Assembly (NCBI GenBank): GCA_030431935.1
Contig: JAUIIC010000005.1
Span: 1-42,404 of the forward strand
Direction: 5' to 3'
Origin: Alphaproteobacteria bacterium
Lineage (GTDB): Bacteria > Pseudomonadota > Alphaproteobacteria > Rhodobacterales > Rhodobacteraceae
Length of the DNA: 42,404 bases
Positions 6,788 to 15,131 of the stretch are shown piece by piece. Below the pieces are notes generated by a model. The model searched no databases, was not told where the DNA came from, and worked only from the letters and a program-made list of their open reading frames with translations. The position numbers were made by a program, and so were the translations under genes. Each line of letters begins with the position of its first letter. The first letter of the stretch is position 1.

Positions 6788-7807
6788 TCAGGCGCGCCGC
6801 CGCCGGCGTCCGGTGCGTTCACGGGCGGCGCCCGCATCGTCGCCGGTGCCGTCCGAGGGGGACGAGAACCCGCCCAGCCGTGCCGCGATCTCGTCGAGCG
6901 AGGGGCGCGCGCCGCGCGGCGTGGTCTCCAGCGCCGTGCGCATCTTTTCCAGGTGCGCCGGCGTCGTGCCGCAGCACCCGCCGATGATCGTCGCGCCGCA
7001 GTCTCGGGCCAGCACGGCATAATCGGCCATCAGTTCCGGCGTGCCGTCATAGTGAATGTGGCCATCGACGTATTTCGGGATGCCAGCGTTGCCCTTGGCC
7101 ACGACCGGCCGTTCGGTGCCTTGCGCGGCAAAGCCCAGAACGGTGCGCAAGAGGTCGGACGCGCCGACGCCGCAATTGGCGCCGAAGGCGAGCGGGGCAT
7201 GGGGCAGCTTTTCCACCAGCGTGGCCAGCCCGGCCGAGGTCAGGCCCATCATCGTGCGGCCCGCTGTGTCGAAGCTCATCGTGCCGCACCAGGGCATGTC
7301 GGCCAGCCTTGCAGCCTCTGCCGCGGCCTTCAGTTCCTCGGGCGCGCTGATCGTTTCGACCCAGAGCACGTCGGCGCCGCCGGCCTTCAGCCCCTCGGCC
7401 TGTTCGTGGAACATCTCGACCGCGCGGGCGTGCGACAGGCTGCCCATCGGCTCCATGATCTCGCCGGTGGGGCCCATGGAGCCGGCGACGATGACCGGGT
7501 GCCCGGCGCTGTCGGCGATCTCGCGGGCCAGTTCGGCGGCGACCTTCGACAGATCGAAAGCGCGGTCCTCTGCCTGGTGCAGTTTCAGGCGCGAGGCGTT
7601 GGAGCCGAAGCTGTTGGTCAGGAAGATGTCGCTGCCCGCCTCGACCGCGCCGCGGTAGAGCTCGCGTATCCGGTCGGGGTGATCGACGTTCCAGAACTCT
7701 GGCGGGTCGCCGGCGCCGAGACCCATGTTGAACAGGTTCGTGCCCGTGGCCCCGTCGGCCAGAAGCCAGTCGCGGGTTTCAAGAAGGCGCGACAGGGCGT
7801 TCGTCAT
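6788..7807 (-). CDS. bmt: Betaine/homocysteine S-methyltransferase family protein
   Basis: The 339-residue protein has the Pfam S-methyltransferase (homocysteine-binding) barrel. Zinc ligands are visible: Cys212 in GANCGVG and Cys278-Cys279 in IIGGCCGTTPAH, with DGATGTNL at the N terminus. The enzyme transfers a methyl group to homocysteine to form methionine. The usual annotation is betaine-homocysteine methyltransferase; in related roseobacters such a protein was, from memory, shown genetically to be the homocysteine module of a split B12-dependent methionine synthase, and the nearby corrinoid carrier supports that alternative. A GAGAGG site is eight bases before the ATG. The final 40 residues are a basic, low-complexity tail ending GRRRRRA. 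A structured 141-base leader precedes it. Confidence 0.88.
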   Translation of the reverse strand: MTNALSRLLETRDWLLADGATGTNLFNMGLGAGDPPEFWNVDHPDRIRELYRGAVEAGSDIFLTNSFGSNASRLKLHQAEDRAFDLSKVAAELAREIADSAGHPVIVAGSMGPTGEIMEPMGSLSHARAVEMFHEQAEGLKAGGADVLWVETISAPEELKAAAEAARLADMPWCGTMSFDTAGRTMMGLTSAGLATLVEKLPHAPLAFGANCGVGASDLLRTVLGFAAQGTERPVVAKGNAGIPKYVDGHIHYDGTPELMADYAVLARDCGATIIGGCCGTTPAHLEKMRTALETTPRGARPSLDEIAARLGGFSSPSDGTGDDAGAARERTGRRRRRA

Positions 7808-7948
7808 GGACTGGACCTCTCAAAAATGCAGCACCGCGCCGAAGCGCGGTGCGTTCAGAAGGTCGGGTGCCACAGGGCTTGCCATGAGGCAAATGCATAT
7901 TCGGCATAATCTTGTTGAGCCGAATTCATGTTGGGCCGGGGCCCGGCG
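7808..7948 (-). promoter_or_regulatory. Structured leader / intergenic region upstream of bmt
   Basis: Between the DUF1476 stop and bmt, three inverted repeats follow one another in the direction of transcription. First is a perfect 7-base repeat ATTCGGC/GCCGAAT with a 13-base spacer (7900-7926). Next is TTGCC-4-GGCAA (7880-7893). Last is a perfect 9-base-pair stem with TTCG loop (7832-7853), followed after four bases by five T (minus strand), like an intrinsic terminator. The first repeat may be an operator; the last may end the upstream transcript or act as an attenuator. I compared it from memory with SAM-II, SAM-V, SAM/SAH, SAH and cobalamin riboswitches and saw no match. Confidence 0.5.
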
Positions 7949-8263
7949 TCAGCCTTCGTCCATCAGCTGCGCCTTGGCCAGGCCAAGCAGTTCGCGCATC
8001 TTGCTGCGGATCGTGGCCTCGTCGGCCTTGTCGCCCAGGTCGCCCGCCACCTTGCGGTACACGTCCTCGTCTCCGGCTTCCTGGAAGTCGGCCTTGATGA
8101 CCTCGCGCGCATAGGCGTCCGCATCGTCGCCGGACTTGCCCATAAGTTCCGCCGCCCAGAGACCCAGCAGCTTGTTGCGGCGGGCTTCGGCCTTGAACTG
8201 CATCTCGGCGTCATGGGCGAACTTGTTCTCGAATGCGTTCTCGCGCTCGTCGAAAGTGGTCAT
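7949..8263 (-). CDS. DUF1476 protein, F1-ATPase inhibitor (zeta subunit) homologue
   Basis: The 104-residue protein starts [20 protein letters not shown], a highly conserved opening of DUF1476. The Paracoccus denitrificans member is the zeta subunit that binds F1 and blocks ATP hydrolysis through its N-terminal segment. The rest is a four-helix bundle pattern ([29 protein letters not shown]). The ATG at 8263 is chosen over an in-frame start at 8320 because the family begins here and GAGGA stands just upstream. The gene is monocistronic or leads into bmt, and diverges from purC. In Rhodobacterales it is commonly next to purC (recalled). Confidence 0.9.
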   Translation of the reverse strand: MTTFDERENAFENKFAHDAEMQFKAEARRNKLLGLWAAELMGKSGDDADAYAREVIKADFQEAGDEDVYRKVAGDLGDKADEATIRSKMRELLGLAKAQLMDEG

Positions 8264-8337
8264 CGGTGTCCTCGCGGGCTCGGTTCGGTTGAACCTGATA
8301 TGCAGGGCCGAGCCGCGCACCGCAAGAGGCAGCGTTC

Positions 8338-8366
8338 TTGCGGGGGCGACCCGGTTGGCCTATACG
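8338..8366 (+). promoter_or_regulatory. Probable promoter of the purC-purS-adh-purQ unit
   Basis: TTGCGG (8338-8343), a 17-base spacer and TATACG (8361-8366) form a good sigma-70-type promoter 50 bases before the purC ATG. A small hairpin (GGCGGA 8382-8387 with TCCGCC 8391-8396) follows in the leader. No PurR-type site or purine riboswitch was recognised. Confidence 0.45.
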
Positions 8367-8416
8367 GGCGCGACACATGGCGGCGGAGCCTCCGCCCGCC
8401 CCGGTCCGGAGTTTTC

Positions 8417-9178
8417 ATGGCACGGCGCAAGAAGATCTACGAGGGCAAGGCCAAGATTCTTTACGAAGGGCCCGAACCCGGCACGCTCGTTCAGTATTTC
8501 AAGGACGATGCGACCGCGTTCAATGCCGAGAAGAAGGACGTGATCGACGGCAAGGGCGTGCTGAACAACCGCCTGAGCGAGTTCTTCATGTCCGGGTTGA
8601 ACGCCATTGGCGTCCCCACCCATTTCATCCGCCGCATCAACATGCGCGAACAGCTGATCCGGTCGGTCGAGATCATCCCGCTGGAAGTCGTGGTGCGCAA
8701 TGTCGCCGCAGGCTCGATGTCCAAGCGTCTGGGCATCGCCGAAGGCACGGCGCTGCCGCGCCCGATCGTCGAGTTCTACCTAAAAGACGACGACCTCGGC
8801 GACCCGTTGGTGGCCGAAGAGCACATCATCGCCTTCGGCTGGGCCAGCCAGCAGGATCTGGATGACATGGTGGCGCTGGCGTTGCGCGTGAACGACTTCA
8901 TGTCGGGCGTCATGATGGCGGTCGGCATCAAGCTGGTCGATTTCAAGATCGAGATCGGGCGCATCTGGGAAGGCGATTTCCAGCGCCTGATCGTCGCCGA
9001 CGAGATCAGCCCGGACAGCTGCCGGCTCTGGGATGTGGAATCGGGCCAGAAGCTCGACAAGGACGTGTTCCGCCGCGACCTGGGCAATCTCGTGGACGCC
9101 TACACCGAGGTGGCGCGGCGGCTGGGCGTTTTGCCCACCAACGTCACCCATGCGTCCAAGCCGACACTGATAAACTGA
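8417..9178 (+). CDS. purC: SAICAR synthase (phosphoribosylaminoimidazole-succinocarboxamide synthase)
   Basis: PurC joins CAIR and aspartate with ATP in purine biosynthesis. The 253-residue protein has the complete family pattern: [13 protein letters not shown] at the nucleotide-binding N terminus, [26 protein letters not shown]-like [16 protein letters not shown], and [11 protein letters not shown] plus [14 protein letters not shown] at the C-terminal half. Its length is normal for the bacterial form. A GGAG site is six bases before the ATG. It leads a purine cluster with purS 31 bases downstream and purQ further on. Confidence 0.97.
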   Translation: MARRKKIYEGKAKILYEGPEPGTLVQYFKDDATAFNAEKKDVIDGKGVLNNRLSEFFMSGLNAIGVPTHFIRRINMREQLIRSVEIIPLEVVVRNVAAGSMSKRLGIAEGTALPRPIVEFYLKDDDLGDPLVAEEHIIAFGWASQQDLDDMVALALRVNDFMSGVMMAVGIKLVDFKIEIGRIWEGDFQRLIVADEISPDSCRLWDVESGQKLDKDVFRRDLGNLVDAYTEVARRLGVLPTNVTHASKPTLIN

Positions 9179-9209
9179 ACGCGCGGACGTGCGCGAAAGA
9201 GGGGCTGCG

Positions 9210-9449
9210 ATGAAGGCGCGTGTCACGGTCATGCTCAAACAGGGCGTTCTGGATCCCCAGGGTGCCGCCATCGGCCATGCGCTGGGCACGCTGGGGTTCG
9301 AGGGTGTCGAAACGGTGCGGCAGGGCAAGGTGATCGAGCTGGAGCTGCGCGAAGACGATCCTGCGAAGGCCGAGGCGCAAGTGACTGAAATGTGCGAGAA
9401 ACTTCTCGCCAACACGGTGATCGAAAGCTACCGGGTGGAGCTGATCTGA
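9210..9449 (+). CDS. purS: Phosphoribosylformylglycinamidine synthase subunit PurS
   Basis: PurS is the small 79-residue subunit that bridges PurQ and PurL in the three-part FGAM synthase. The sequence is typical: [18 protein letters not shown], then [20 protein letters not shown] and a C-terminal [20 protein letters not shown] site precedes the ATG at 9210. Its TGA overlaps the ATG of an alcohol dehydrogenase gene by one base (TGATG), so the next gene is translationally coupled to it. purL is not in the window. Confidence 0.95.
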   Translation: MKARVTVMLKQGVLDPQGAAIGHALGTLGFEGVETVRQGKVIELELREDDPAKAEAQVTEMCEKLLANTVIESYRVELI

Positions 9450-10492
9450 TGCGCGCCGCGCAGCTCACCGGCTGGCGCACCCCCCTGACGATCGCCGACC
9501 TGCCGGACCCCGCGTGCCCGCCCGACGGCGTCGTGCTGGAGGTTCTGGCCTGCGGCGTCTGCCGGTCCGACTGGCACGCCTGGACGGGGGCCGATCCCGA
9601 TGTCGCCCTGCCGCATGTCCCGGGCCACGAGTTTTGCGGCACCGTGATCGAGACCGGCCCCGACGTCACCGCCTGGCGGGAGGGCGACCGGGTGATCGCG
9701 CCCTTCATCCTGGCCTGCGGGCACTGTTCCGATTGCCGGGCGGGTCACCAGACGATCTGTGCCACCCAGGCCGTTCCCGGCTTCACGATTCCCGGCGCCT
9801 TTGCGGAACGCATCGCCGTTCCGCACGCCGACGCCAACCTGGCACGCCTGCCCGAGGGGATGGATCCCGCGCTTGCCGCCGCGCTGGGCTGCCGCGTGAC
9901 GACCGCCTGGCACGCCCTGACCGGGCGCGCGGCGCTGGCGCCTGGCGAATGGCTGGCGGTCTGGGGCGGCGGCGGCATCGGGCTCTCGGCGCTTTTGCTG
10001 GGCCGAGCGCTGGGCGCTCGGGTCGCGGTGGCGGACGTGGTGCCGGAAAAGCTGGCGCATGCCCGCGCCCTGGGTGCGGACGCGGTGATCGACGCGCGGG
10101 AACCGGGCGCCGTCGCGGCGATGCGGGCGGCGACCGGCGGCGGCGCCCATGTCGCCGTCGAGGCCCTGGGCATTCCCGAGACCACCCGCAACGCGCTGAT
10201 GTCGCTTCGAAAGCTCGGCCGCATGGTCCAGGTGGGGATGCCCGCCGGCGACCATGTGACGATGGCCTTGCCCTGGGATGCCGTCTATTCCGGGCAACTG
10301 GCGATCTACGGCACGCGCGGCATGCCCGCGTGGCGCTATCCGGGCCTGTTGTCCCTGATCGAGGGCGGGCAGGTGGACCTGTCGCCGCTGATCGCCCGCC
10401 GCGTCGCCCTGTCCGAGGCCAGCGCCGAACTTGCCGCCTTCGATGCCCCTGCGCCGCCGGGGGTCGCCGTGATAACCGATTTCCAGAGGTAG
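9449..10492 (+). CDS. Zinc-dependent alcohol dehydrogenase (MDR family) inside the pur cluster
   Basis: This 347-residue medium-chain dehydrogenase/reductase has the catalytic zinc pattern Cys38 (GVCRSDWH), His60-Glu61 (PGHEF) and Cys148 ([12 protein letters not shown]), and four structural-zinc cysteines C90, C93, C96 and C104. The nucleotide-binding [10 protein letters not shown] lies at residues 171-180. It should oxidise an alcohol or reduce an aldehyde with NAD(P); the substrate is unknown, and GCRVTTAW suggests the formaldehyde/alcohol ADH branch. It starts on the purS stop and ends eight bases before purQ, so it is embedded in the purine transcript although no purine step uses such an enzyme. 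Confidence 0.92.
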   Translation: MRAAQLTGWRTPLTIADLPDPACPPDGVVLEVLACGVCRSDWHAWTGADPDVALPHVPGHEFCGTVIETGPDVTAWREGDRVIAPFILACGHCSDCRAGHQTICATQAVPGFTIPGAFAERIAVPHADANLARLPEGMDPALAAALGCRVTTAWHALTGRAALAPGEWLAVWGGGGIGLSALLLGRALGARVAVADVVPEKLAHARALGADAVIDAREPGAVAAMRAATGGGAHVAVEALGIPETTRNALMSLRKLGRMVQVGMPAGDHVTMALPWDAVYSGQLAIYGTRGMPAWRYPGLLSLIEGGQVDLSPLIARRVALSEASAELAAFDAPAPPGVAVITDFQR

Positions 10493-10500
10493 GAGAGCCC

Positions 10501-11169
10501 ATGCGCGCCGCCGTCATCGTCTTTCCCGGATCGAACTGCGACCGAGACCTCGCCGAGGCGCTGCGGGGCGCGGGGGCCGATGTCCGGATGGTCTGGCACA
10601 AGGAAACCGCGTTGCCGCAGGGGCTCGACCTGGTGGCGATTCCCGGCGGGTTCAGCTTTGGCGACTACCTGCGCTGCGGGGCGATCGCGGCGCGCTCGCC
10701 CGTGGCGGCGGAGGTGGTGCGCTTTGCCGGGCGCGGCGGCCCGGTCCTGGGGATCTGCAACGGGTTCCAGGTGCTGGTGGAAACCGGGCTACTGCCAGGG
10801 GCGTTGATGCGCAATGCCGGGCTCAAGTTCATCTGCCGCACTGCGCGGCTGAGCGTCCAGACCACCGATAGCCTGTTCACCTCGGGCTACAAGCCATTGC
10901 AGGACATAGACATTCCCGTTGCGCATCATGACGGCAACTACCAGGCCGACGAGGCCACGCTGGACCGTCTCGAAGGCGAGGGGCGCGTGGCCTTCACCTA
11001 TGCCGAGAACCTGAACGGATCGGCCCGGTCCATCGCCGGCATCCTGAGCGAGAACCGCCGGGTGCTTGGCATGATGCCCCATCCCGAACGCGCCTGCGAT
11101 CCCGCGCATGGCAGCACAGACGGCGCGGCGATGTTCGCGGCGCTGGCCGGGGCGATGCTGGCGGCCTGA
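10501..11169 (+). CDS. purQ: Phosphoribosylformylglycinamidine synthase subunit PurQ (glutaminase)
   Basis: PurQ releases ammonia from glutamine for FGAM formation by PurL. The 222-residue class I glutamine amidotransferase has the nucleophile Cys86 in [11 protein letters not shown] and the catalytic pair His194/Glu196 in MMPHPER. The N-terminal FPGSNCDRD and [11 protein letters not shown] signatures are diagnostic of PurQ. The AGGAGAG site is a few bases before the ATG. The gene follows the embedded alcohol dehydrogenase with an eight-base gap and precedes dctB by 44 bases. Confidence 0.97.
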   Translation: MRAAVIVFPGSNCDRDLAEALRGAGADVRMVWHKETALPQGLDLVAIPGGFSFGDYLRCGAIAARSPVAAEVVRFAGRGGPVLGICNGFQVLVETGLLPGALMRNAGLKFICRTARLSVQTTDSLFTSGYKPLQDIDIPVAHHDGNYQADEATLDRLEGEGRVAFTYAENLNGSARSIAGILSENRRVLGMMPHPERACDPAHGSTDGAAMFAALAGAMLAA

Positions 11170-11213
11170 CACGCGCGCTTGTTTGCGCAGGGCGGCATGC
11201 TTACTCTCCGCTC

Positions 11214-12977
11214 ATGAGTGATGTCGGTCCAGCGCGCCCCACATACCCCCGGCTTGGCCTGTCCTGGCGCGGCCGCGTCTGGGTGGCGATCTTCGTCGCC
11301 CTCGCCGTGGCCGTCGTATGGGTCACCAACAGCTGGCTGACGGAACGATTCACCGCCAGCACCAAGACGCGGGCAGAGGTGCGCCAGGCGCTGTACGTGG
11401 GCAACCTGCTGTCCGAGTTGCAGCGCAACTCGGTGGTGCCGCTGCTGCTGTCGCGCGACCCCACGCTGATCGCGGCGCTGAACACCGACGATTTCCAGCA
11501 AAGCTCGCAGCGTCTGATTTCCTACCGGGACGAGATCGGCGCCAAGGAGATCTTTCTTTATGACGACGACGGGCGCATCGTCGCGGCCACCGACCGGCAG
11601 CAGATCGGCGTCCGGGGCCGCAGCGCACCGTTCTTCGTCAACGCGATCCGGTCGAACGAAACCGTCTTCACCGGCGCCCAGCGCGACAACGGCGCGTTCG
11701 AGTTCACCTACAGCCGCCGTATCGATGCCGGCGGCAAGACCATCGGCGTGATCGTCGTCGTCGTCGACCTGCAGAAGTTCGAGCGAAGCTGGTCGGGCAT
11801 CGCCGACGCGGTGCTGGTGACGAATTCCGAGGGTCAGATCATCCTGACCACGGAACCCAGCTGGCGCGGCAAGTCCGAGGCCGCCGCGCTGGAGACGCGC
11901 TCGCCCACCTCTGCGATCCTGCGCGCGATTCAGGCGACGACGGATTGGGCGACGCTGCCGGCCGAGGCCTTCTTTACCGGCGACGCGCTGATGAGGATCG
12001 AAAGCCGCGTGCCGTTCCAGGGCTGGCGGATGGTGTCCTTCACCACCTATTCCAGCGTGCGTGAGCGGGTGAACTCTGTCCTGGCCATAGAGATCATGTT
12101 CTTCGCCATCCTGCTGGCCGGGGCGTTCTACCTGTCGAGCCGCCGCGCGGCGTCGCGGTCCTTGTTCTTCCAGCGGGAATCGGCCGAGTTGCGGCAGCTG
12201 AACGAGGCGCTGCAACGCGAGATCGCGGAACGCGAGCGTGTCGAGAAGAACCTGGAGGTTGCCGAACAGACGCTGGCGCAGTCCTCGAAGCTGGCCGCGC
12301 TTGGCGAGATGTCGGCGGCGGTCAGCCACGAGCTGAACCAGCCGCTTGCGGCGATGAAGACCTATCTTGCCGGGGCGCGCCTGTTGTTGCAGCGCCGCCG
12401 CCCGGACGAGGCGCTGAGTTCCTTCCAGCGCATCGACGACCTGCTGGAGCGTATGGGTGCGATCACGCGGCAGCTGAAATCCTATGCCCGAAAGGGCGGC
12501 GACGTGCTGGAACCCGTGGACGTGCGCGAGTCGATCTCGTCGGCGCTGTCGATGATGGAGCCGCAGTTGCGCCAGCGCGCGGTGCGCGTGAACCGTTCCA
12601 TGCCGGACCGCCCGGTGACGGTGATGGCCGACCGGGTGCGGCTGGAACAGGTGCTGGTGAACCTCTTCCGCAACGCCGTCGACGCCACCAAGACGGTGCA
12701 GGCGCCGGCGGTGGACGTGATCGTGTCGCTGGGCCAATCCGTCATCATCAGCGTGCGGGACAACGGGCAGGGCATCCAGGATCTCGATGCCCTGTTCGAG
12801 CCCTTCTACACCACCAAGCAGCCGGGCGACGGTGTCGGTCTTGGCCTCGCGATCTCGTCGGGGATCGTGAAGGACCTGGGCGGGCGCCTGATGGCACGCA
12901 ATGGAAGTGCGGGCGGTGCGGTGTTCGAAGTGCATCTTCCGCCGGCCGAACAACAAGACATGCAGGCAGCAGAGTAG
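11214..12977 (+). CDS. dctB: DctB-type C4-dicarboxylate sensor histidine kinase
   Basis: The 587-residue protein has a membrane span at about residues 21-40, a periplasmic sensor region of about 245 residues resembling the double-PAS-like (dCache) domain of DctB, and a second span at about 289-307. A coiled segment (RQLNEALQREIAERERVEK) leads into the kinase. His372 in SHELNQPLAAM is the phosphorylated residue; Asn487 (NLFRNAVDA), DNGQG at 516-520 and GVGLGL at 540-545 are the N, G1 and G2 boxes. By homology it senses succinate/fumarate/malate and phosphorylates DctD. It is followed by dctD with a gap of eight bases. No dctPQM transporter genes lie in the window, so the ligand is not confirmed. 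Confidence 0.9.
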   Translation: MSDVGPARPTYPRLGLSWRGRVWVAIFVALAVAVVWVTNSWLTERFTASTKTRAEVRQALYVGNLLSELQRNSVVPLLLSRDPTLIAALNTDDFQQSSQRLISYRDEIGAKEIFLYDDDGRIVAATDRQQIGVRGRSAPFFVNAIRSNETVFTGAQRDNGAFEFTYSRRIDAGGKTIGVIVVVVDLQKFERSWSGIADAVLVTNSEGQIILTTEPSWRGKSEAAALETRSPTSAILRAIQATTDWATLPAEAFFTGDALMRIESRVPFQGWRMVSFTTYSSVRERVNSVLAIEIMFFAILLAGAFYLSSRRAASRSLFFQRESAELRQLNEALQREIAERERVEKNLEVAEQTLAQSSKLAALGEMSAAVSHELNQPLAAMKTYLAGARLLLQRRRPDEALSSFQRIDDLLERMGAITRQLKSYARKGGDVLEPVDVRESISSALSMMEPQLRQRAVRVNRSMPDRPVTVMADRVRLEQVLVNLFRNAVDATKTVQAPAVDVIVSLGQSVIISVRDNGQGIQDLDALFEPFYTTKQPGDGVGLGLAISSGIVKDLGGRLMARNGSAGGAVFEVHLPPAEQQDMQAAE

Positions 12978-12985
12978 GAGTGACG

Positions 12986-14317
12986 ATGGGCAAGGCGATG
13001 AAGATCGCGATTGTCGACGACGAGCGGGACATGCGCCAGTCGGTCGGCCAGTGGCTGGCCCTGTCGGGGTTCGAGACCGAAACCTTCGCCAGCGGGGAAG
13101 AGGCGTTGAAGGCGCTGGGGCCGGATTATCCCGGCATCGTCATCACCGATGTGCGGATGCCCGGCATGGACGGGATGACCCTGCTCAAGAAGCTTATGGC
13201 GCAGGATAGTTCGCTGCCGGTGATCGTGATAACGGGCCACGGGGATGTGCCGATGGCAGTGGACGCCATGCGCATTGGTGCTTTCGACTTCCTCGAAAAG
13301 CCGTTCAACCCTGACCGGATGACCCAGCTTGCCAAGAAGGCCACGACGCGCCGCCGGATCGCGCTCGACAACCGGGCCCTGCGGCGCGAGCTGTCCGAGG
13401 GCGGCGCGCTGATGAAGAAGCTGATCGGCGCGTCCCCGGTTATGGACCGCCTGCGCGAGGATATCCTGGACCTCGGCCAGGCCGAGGGTCATGTGCTGAT
13501 CGACGGCGAAACCGGCACGGGCAAGACGCTGGTGGCACACGCGCTGCACGCGGTCGGAGCTAAGGCAGGGCGCAAGTTCGTGCTTGTGACTTGCGCCGGG
13601 CAGGAGGAAGAGGCCATCGCCCGGCGGCTCTTTGGCCCGATCGAGGATGGCAGCGGCCTGCCGGCGCTGGAAGAGGCGCGCGGCGGCACGCTGGTGATCG
13701 AGGACATCGAGGCGCTGCCCGAATCGCTCCAGGGTCGGTTGCTGGCCTGGATCAACGAACAGGGCAGCCCGCCCGAGACGCGCATCGTGGCGATCTCGAA
13801 CCTGCAGGAGCAGGGCAAGACCTGCGAGGACCGGCTGCGACCGGACCTGTATTTCCGCCTTGCAGCGATGAAGATCACGTTGCCGCCCCTGCGCAACCGG
13901 GGCGAGGACATCCTGATGCTCTTTGCCCATTACGCCGATCTTTTCGCAGAGGACTACGGCTGCCCGGCGCCGCAGATCAGCGCGCAGGAGGCCGCGCAGC
14001 TGCTGGAGGCGCCGTGGCCCGGAAACATCCGCCAGCTGGTGAACGTCGCGGAACGCGCGGTCCTGCAAAGCCGGCGCGGATCGGGCACGATCGCATCGCT
14101 TCTGATGTCCGAAGGGGACGAGGCACGCCCGGCGATGACCACGGAAGGCAAGCCGCTCAAGGAATACGTCGAGGCGTTCGAGCGGATGCTGATCGACAAC
14201 ACGATGCGCCGGCACAAGGGGTCGATCAGCGCGGTGATGGAAGAGCTGTGCCTGCCGCGGCGCACCCTGAACGAGAAGATGGCGAAATACGGATTGCAGC
14301 GCGCCGACTATCTCTGA
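12986..14317 (+). CDS. dctD: DctD-type response regulator lacking the sigma-54 contact motif
   Basis: The 443-residue protein has a receiver domain with Asp11/Asp12, phospho-acceptor Asp55 (ITDVRMPG) and Lys105, then an AAA+ domain and a Fis-type helix-turn-helix (about 410-435). Walker A is intact (GETGTGKT, 174-181). The GAFTGA loop that contacts sigma-54 is absent: LFGP is followed by a short IEDGSGLPALEEA. The Walker B acidic pair reads Glu-Asp (GGTLVIEDIE) instead of the usual Asp-Glu. Canonical sigma-54 activation is therefore doubtful; a comparable loss is known for Rhodobacter NtrC, which works with sigma-70. ATG at 12986 has AGGAG five bases upstream; a GTG at 12980 is inside that site. 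It is in operon with dctB. Confidence 0.9.
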   Translation: MGKAMKIAIVDDERDMRQSVGQWLALSGFETETFASGEEALKALGPDYPGIVITDVRMPGMDGMTLLKKLMAQDSSLPVIVITGHGDVPMAVDAMRIGAFDFLEKPFNPDRMTQLAKKATTRRRIALDNRALRRELSEGGALMKKLIGASPVMDRLREDILDLGQAEGHVLIDGETGTGKTLVAHALHAVGAKAGRKFVLVTCAGQEEEAIARRLFGPIEDGSGLPALEEARGGTLVIEDIEALPESLQGRLLAWINEQGSPPETRIVAISNLQEQGKTCEDRLRPDLYFRLAAMKITLPPLRNRGEDILMLFAHYADLFAEDYGCPAPQISAQEAAQLLEAPWPGNIRQLVNVAERAVLQSRRGSGTIASLLMSEGDEARPAMTTEGKPLKEYVEAFERMLIDNTMRRHKGSISAVMEELCLPRRTLNEKMAKYGLQRADYL

Positions 14318-14337
14318 GCGGCGGGCCGTGAAACGTC

Positions 14338-14613
14338 CTATTCGGCGGGAACGTGCGGTGGTGCGGACGACTCAAGGGACTCGACCCCTTCCAGAAGATC
14401 GGTGTCGTGGTCGTCCAGTTGCTCGCGCGCCTTCTTGGTGACATTCAGCACCGAGGCGACGAGGATAAGGCCCAAGCCGTAGACCAGAAGCACCCCGAAC
14501 CAGTTCATCGCGGTGAAGGACACGTTGGTGAGGCTGGCAAGGGCAACCTGGCATTCCTGGGCGATGCAGGCCATGTCGGCGCTCTGTGCCATGATCTGTT
14601 CGGGTGGCGACAT
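14338..14613 (-). CDS. Small membrane protein, unknown
   Basis: The 91-residue ORF has one clear hydrophobic span (NWFGVLLVYGLGLILVASVLN) at about residues 37-57, a cytoplasmic basic stretch (VTKKAREQ) and an acidic tail (DDHDTDLLEGVESLESS). Two cysteines (CIAQEC) precede the span. Starts at 14613 or 14592 are both possible; neither has a convincing ribosome site. It converges on dctD and diverges from rne. No family is recognised. Confidence 0.5.
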   Translation of the reverse strand: MSPPEQIMAQSADMACIAQECQVALASLTNVSFTAMNWFGVLLVYGLGLILVASVLNVTKKAREQLDDHDTDLLEGVESLESSAPPHVPAE

Positions 14614-15131
14614 CGGTAACTCGCTATGCAGGGCTTGTGATCGTGCCTTTGGTGCCGTGCGGGCAGGGCCGCATTAGGGCTTAAGTGCGGAATTTCCGGC
14701 AAGAATTCGTGTATTGTTGCGCTGAGCGGGAACAGTGTTGCGGTAATTTTCGGCATTGTGTTTGCCGCGGCTTCCCCCTTATGGTGCACGCGTCGGGGTC
14801 TGTCCGTGAAGACGATCCCGCGAAGGTTTCGCTGTTTACGTTCGGTCCACAGGCGCTATGCGCCGATGGTCGTGTAACAGGCCGAGAAGCGGCGCATGCG
14901 CCGAGGAATTGCCCGGATCTTATTGAAGAGAACGGGCCTTGAACGGGCGTCGCGACATGCGGCGCCGGAGAAGAACCGCGATGAGGAGAGCAGACGGCAG
15001 GGCACCGGCCACAGCGCAAGATCGCTGGCCGGCGGTGCATGCGTTCTGTCCCCGATCGCCCGAGAAAGACAGCACCCTACACCACCTTCGCCTTCGGGCA
15101 GGGGGGGCGAGTCGGGATGCAGAAAGTTGGA
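14614..15131 (+). promoter_or_regulatory. Long intergenic region and probable 5' leader of rne
   Basis: These 518 bases hold no convincing gene. The first part (about 14690-14770) is AT-richer and is the likely promoter zone. Further down are a perfect 14-base palindrome CGGCGCATGCGCCG (about 14889-14902) and a long imperfect hairpin at 15003-15037 (CACC/GGTG, GGCC/GGCC and AGCG/CGCT paired around a CAAGAT loop). In enterobacteria the rne leader is a hairpin target for autoregulation by RNase E; a similar role here is an inference from position and structure only. Confidence 0.45.

Noticed and set aside
7808-7948. Known SAM, SAH or cobalamin riboswitch before bmt
   Set aside because: None of the conserved blocks of these classes, as I know them, can be found; only generic hairpins are seen.
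10998-12956. 652-codon minus-strand frame opposite dctB
   Set aside because: It is antisense to a protein with complete kinase motifs; its His/Arg/Gly-rich composition is typical of GC-rich shadow frames.
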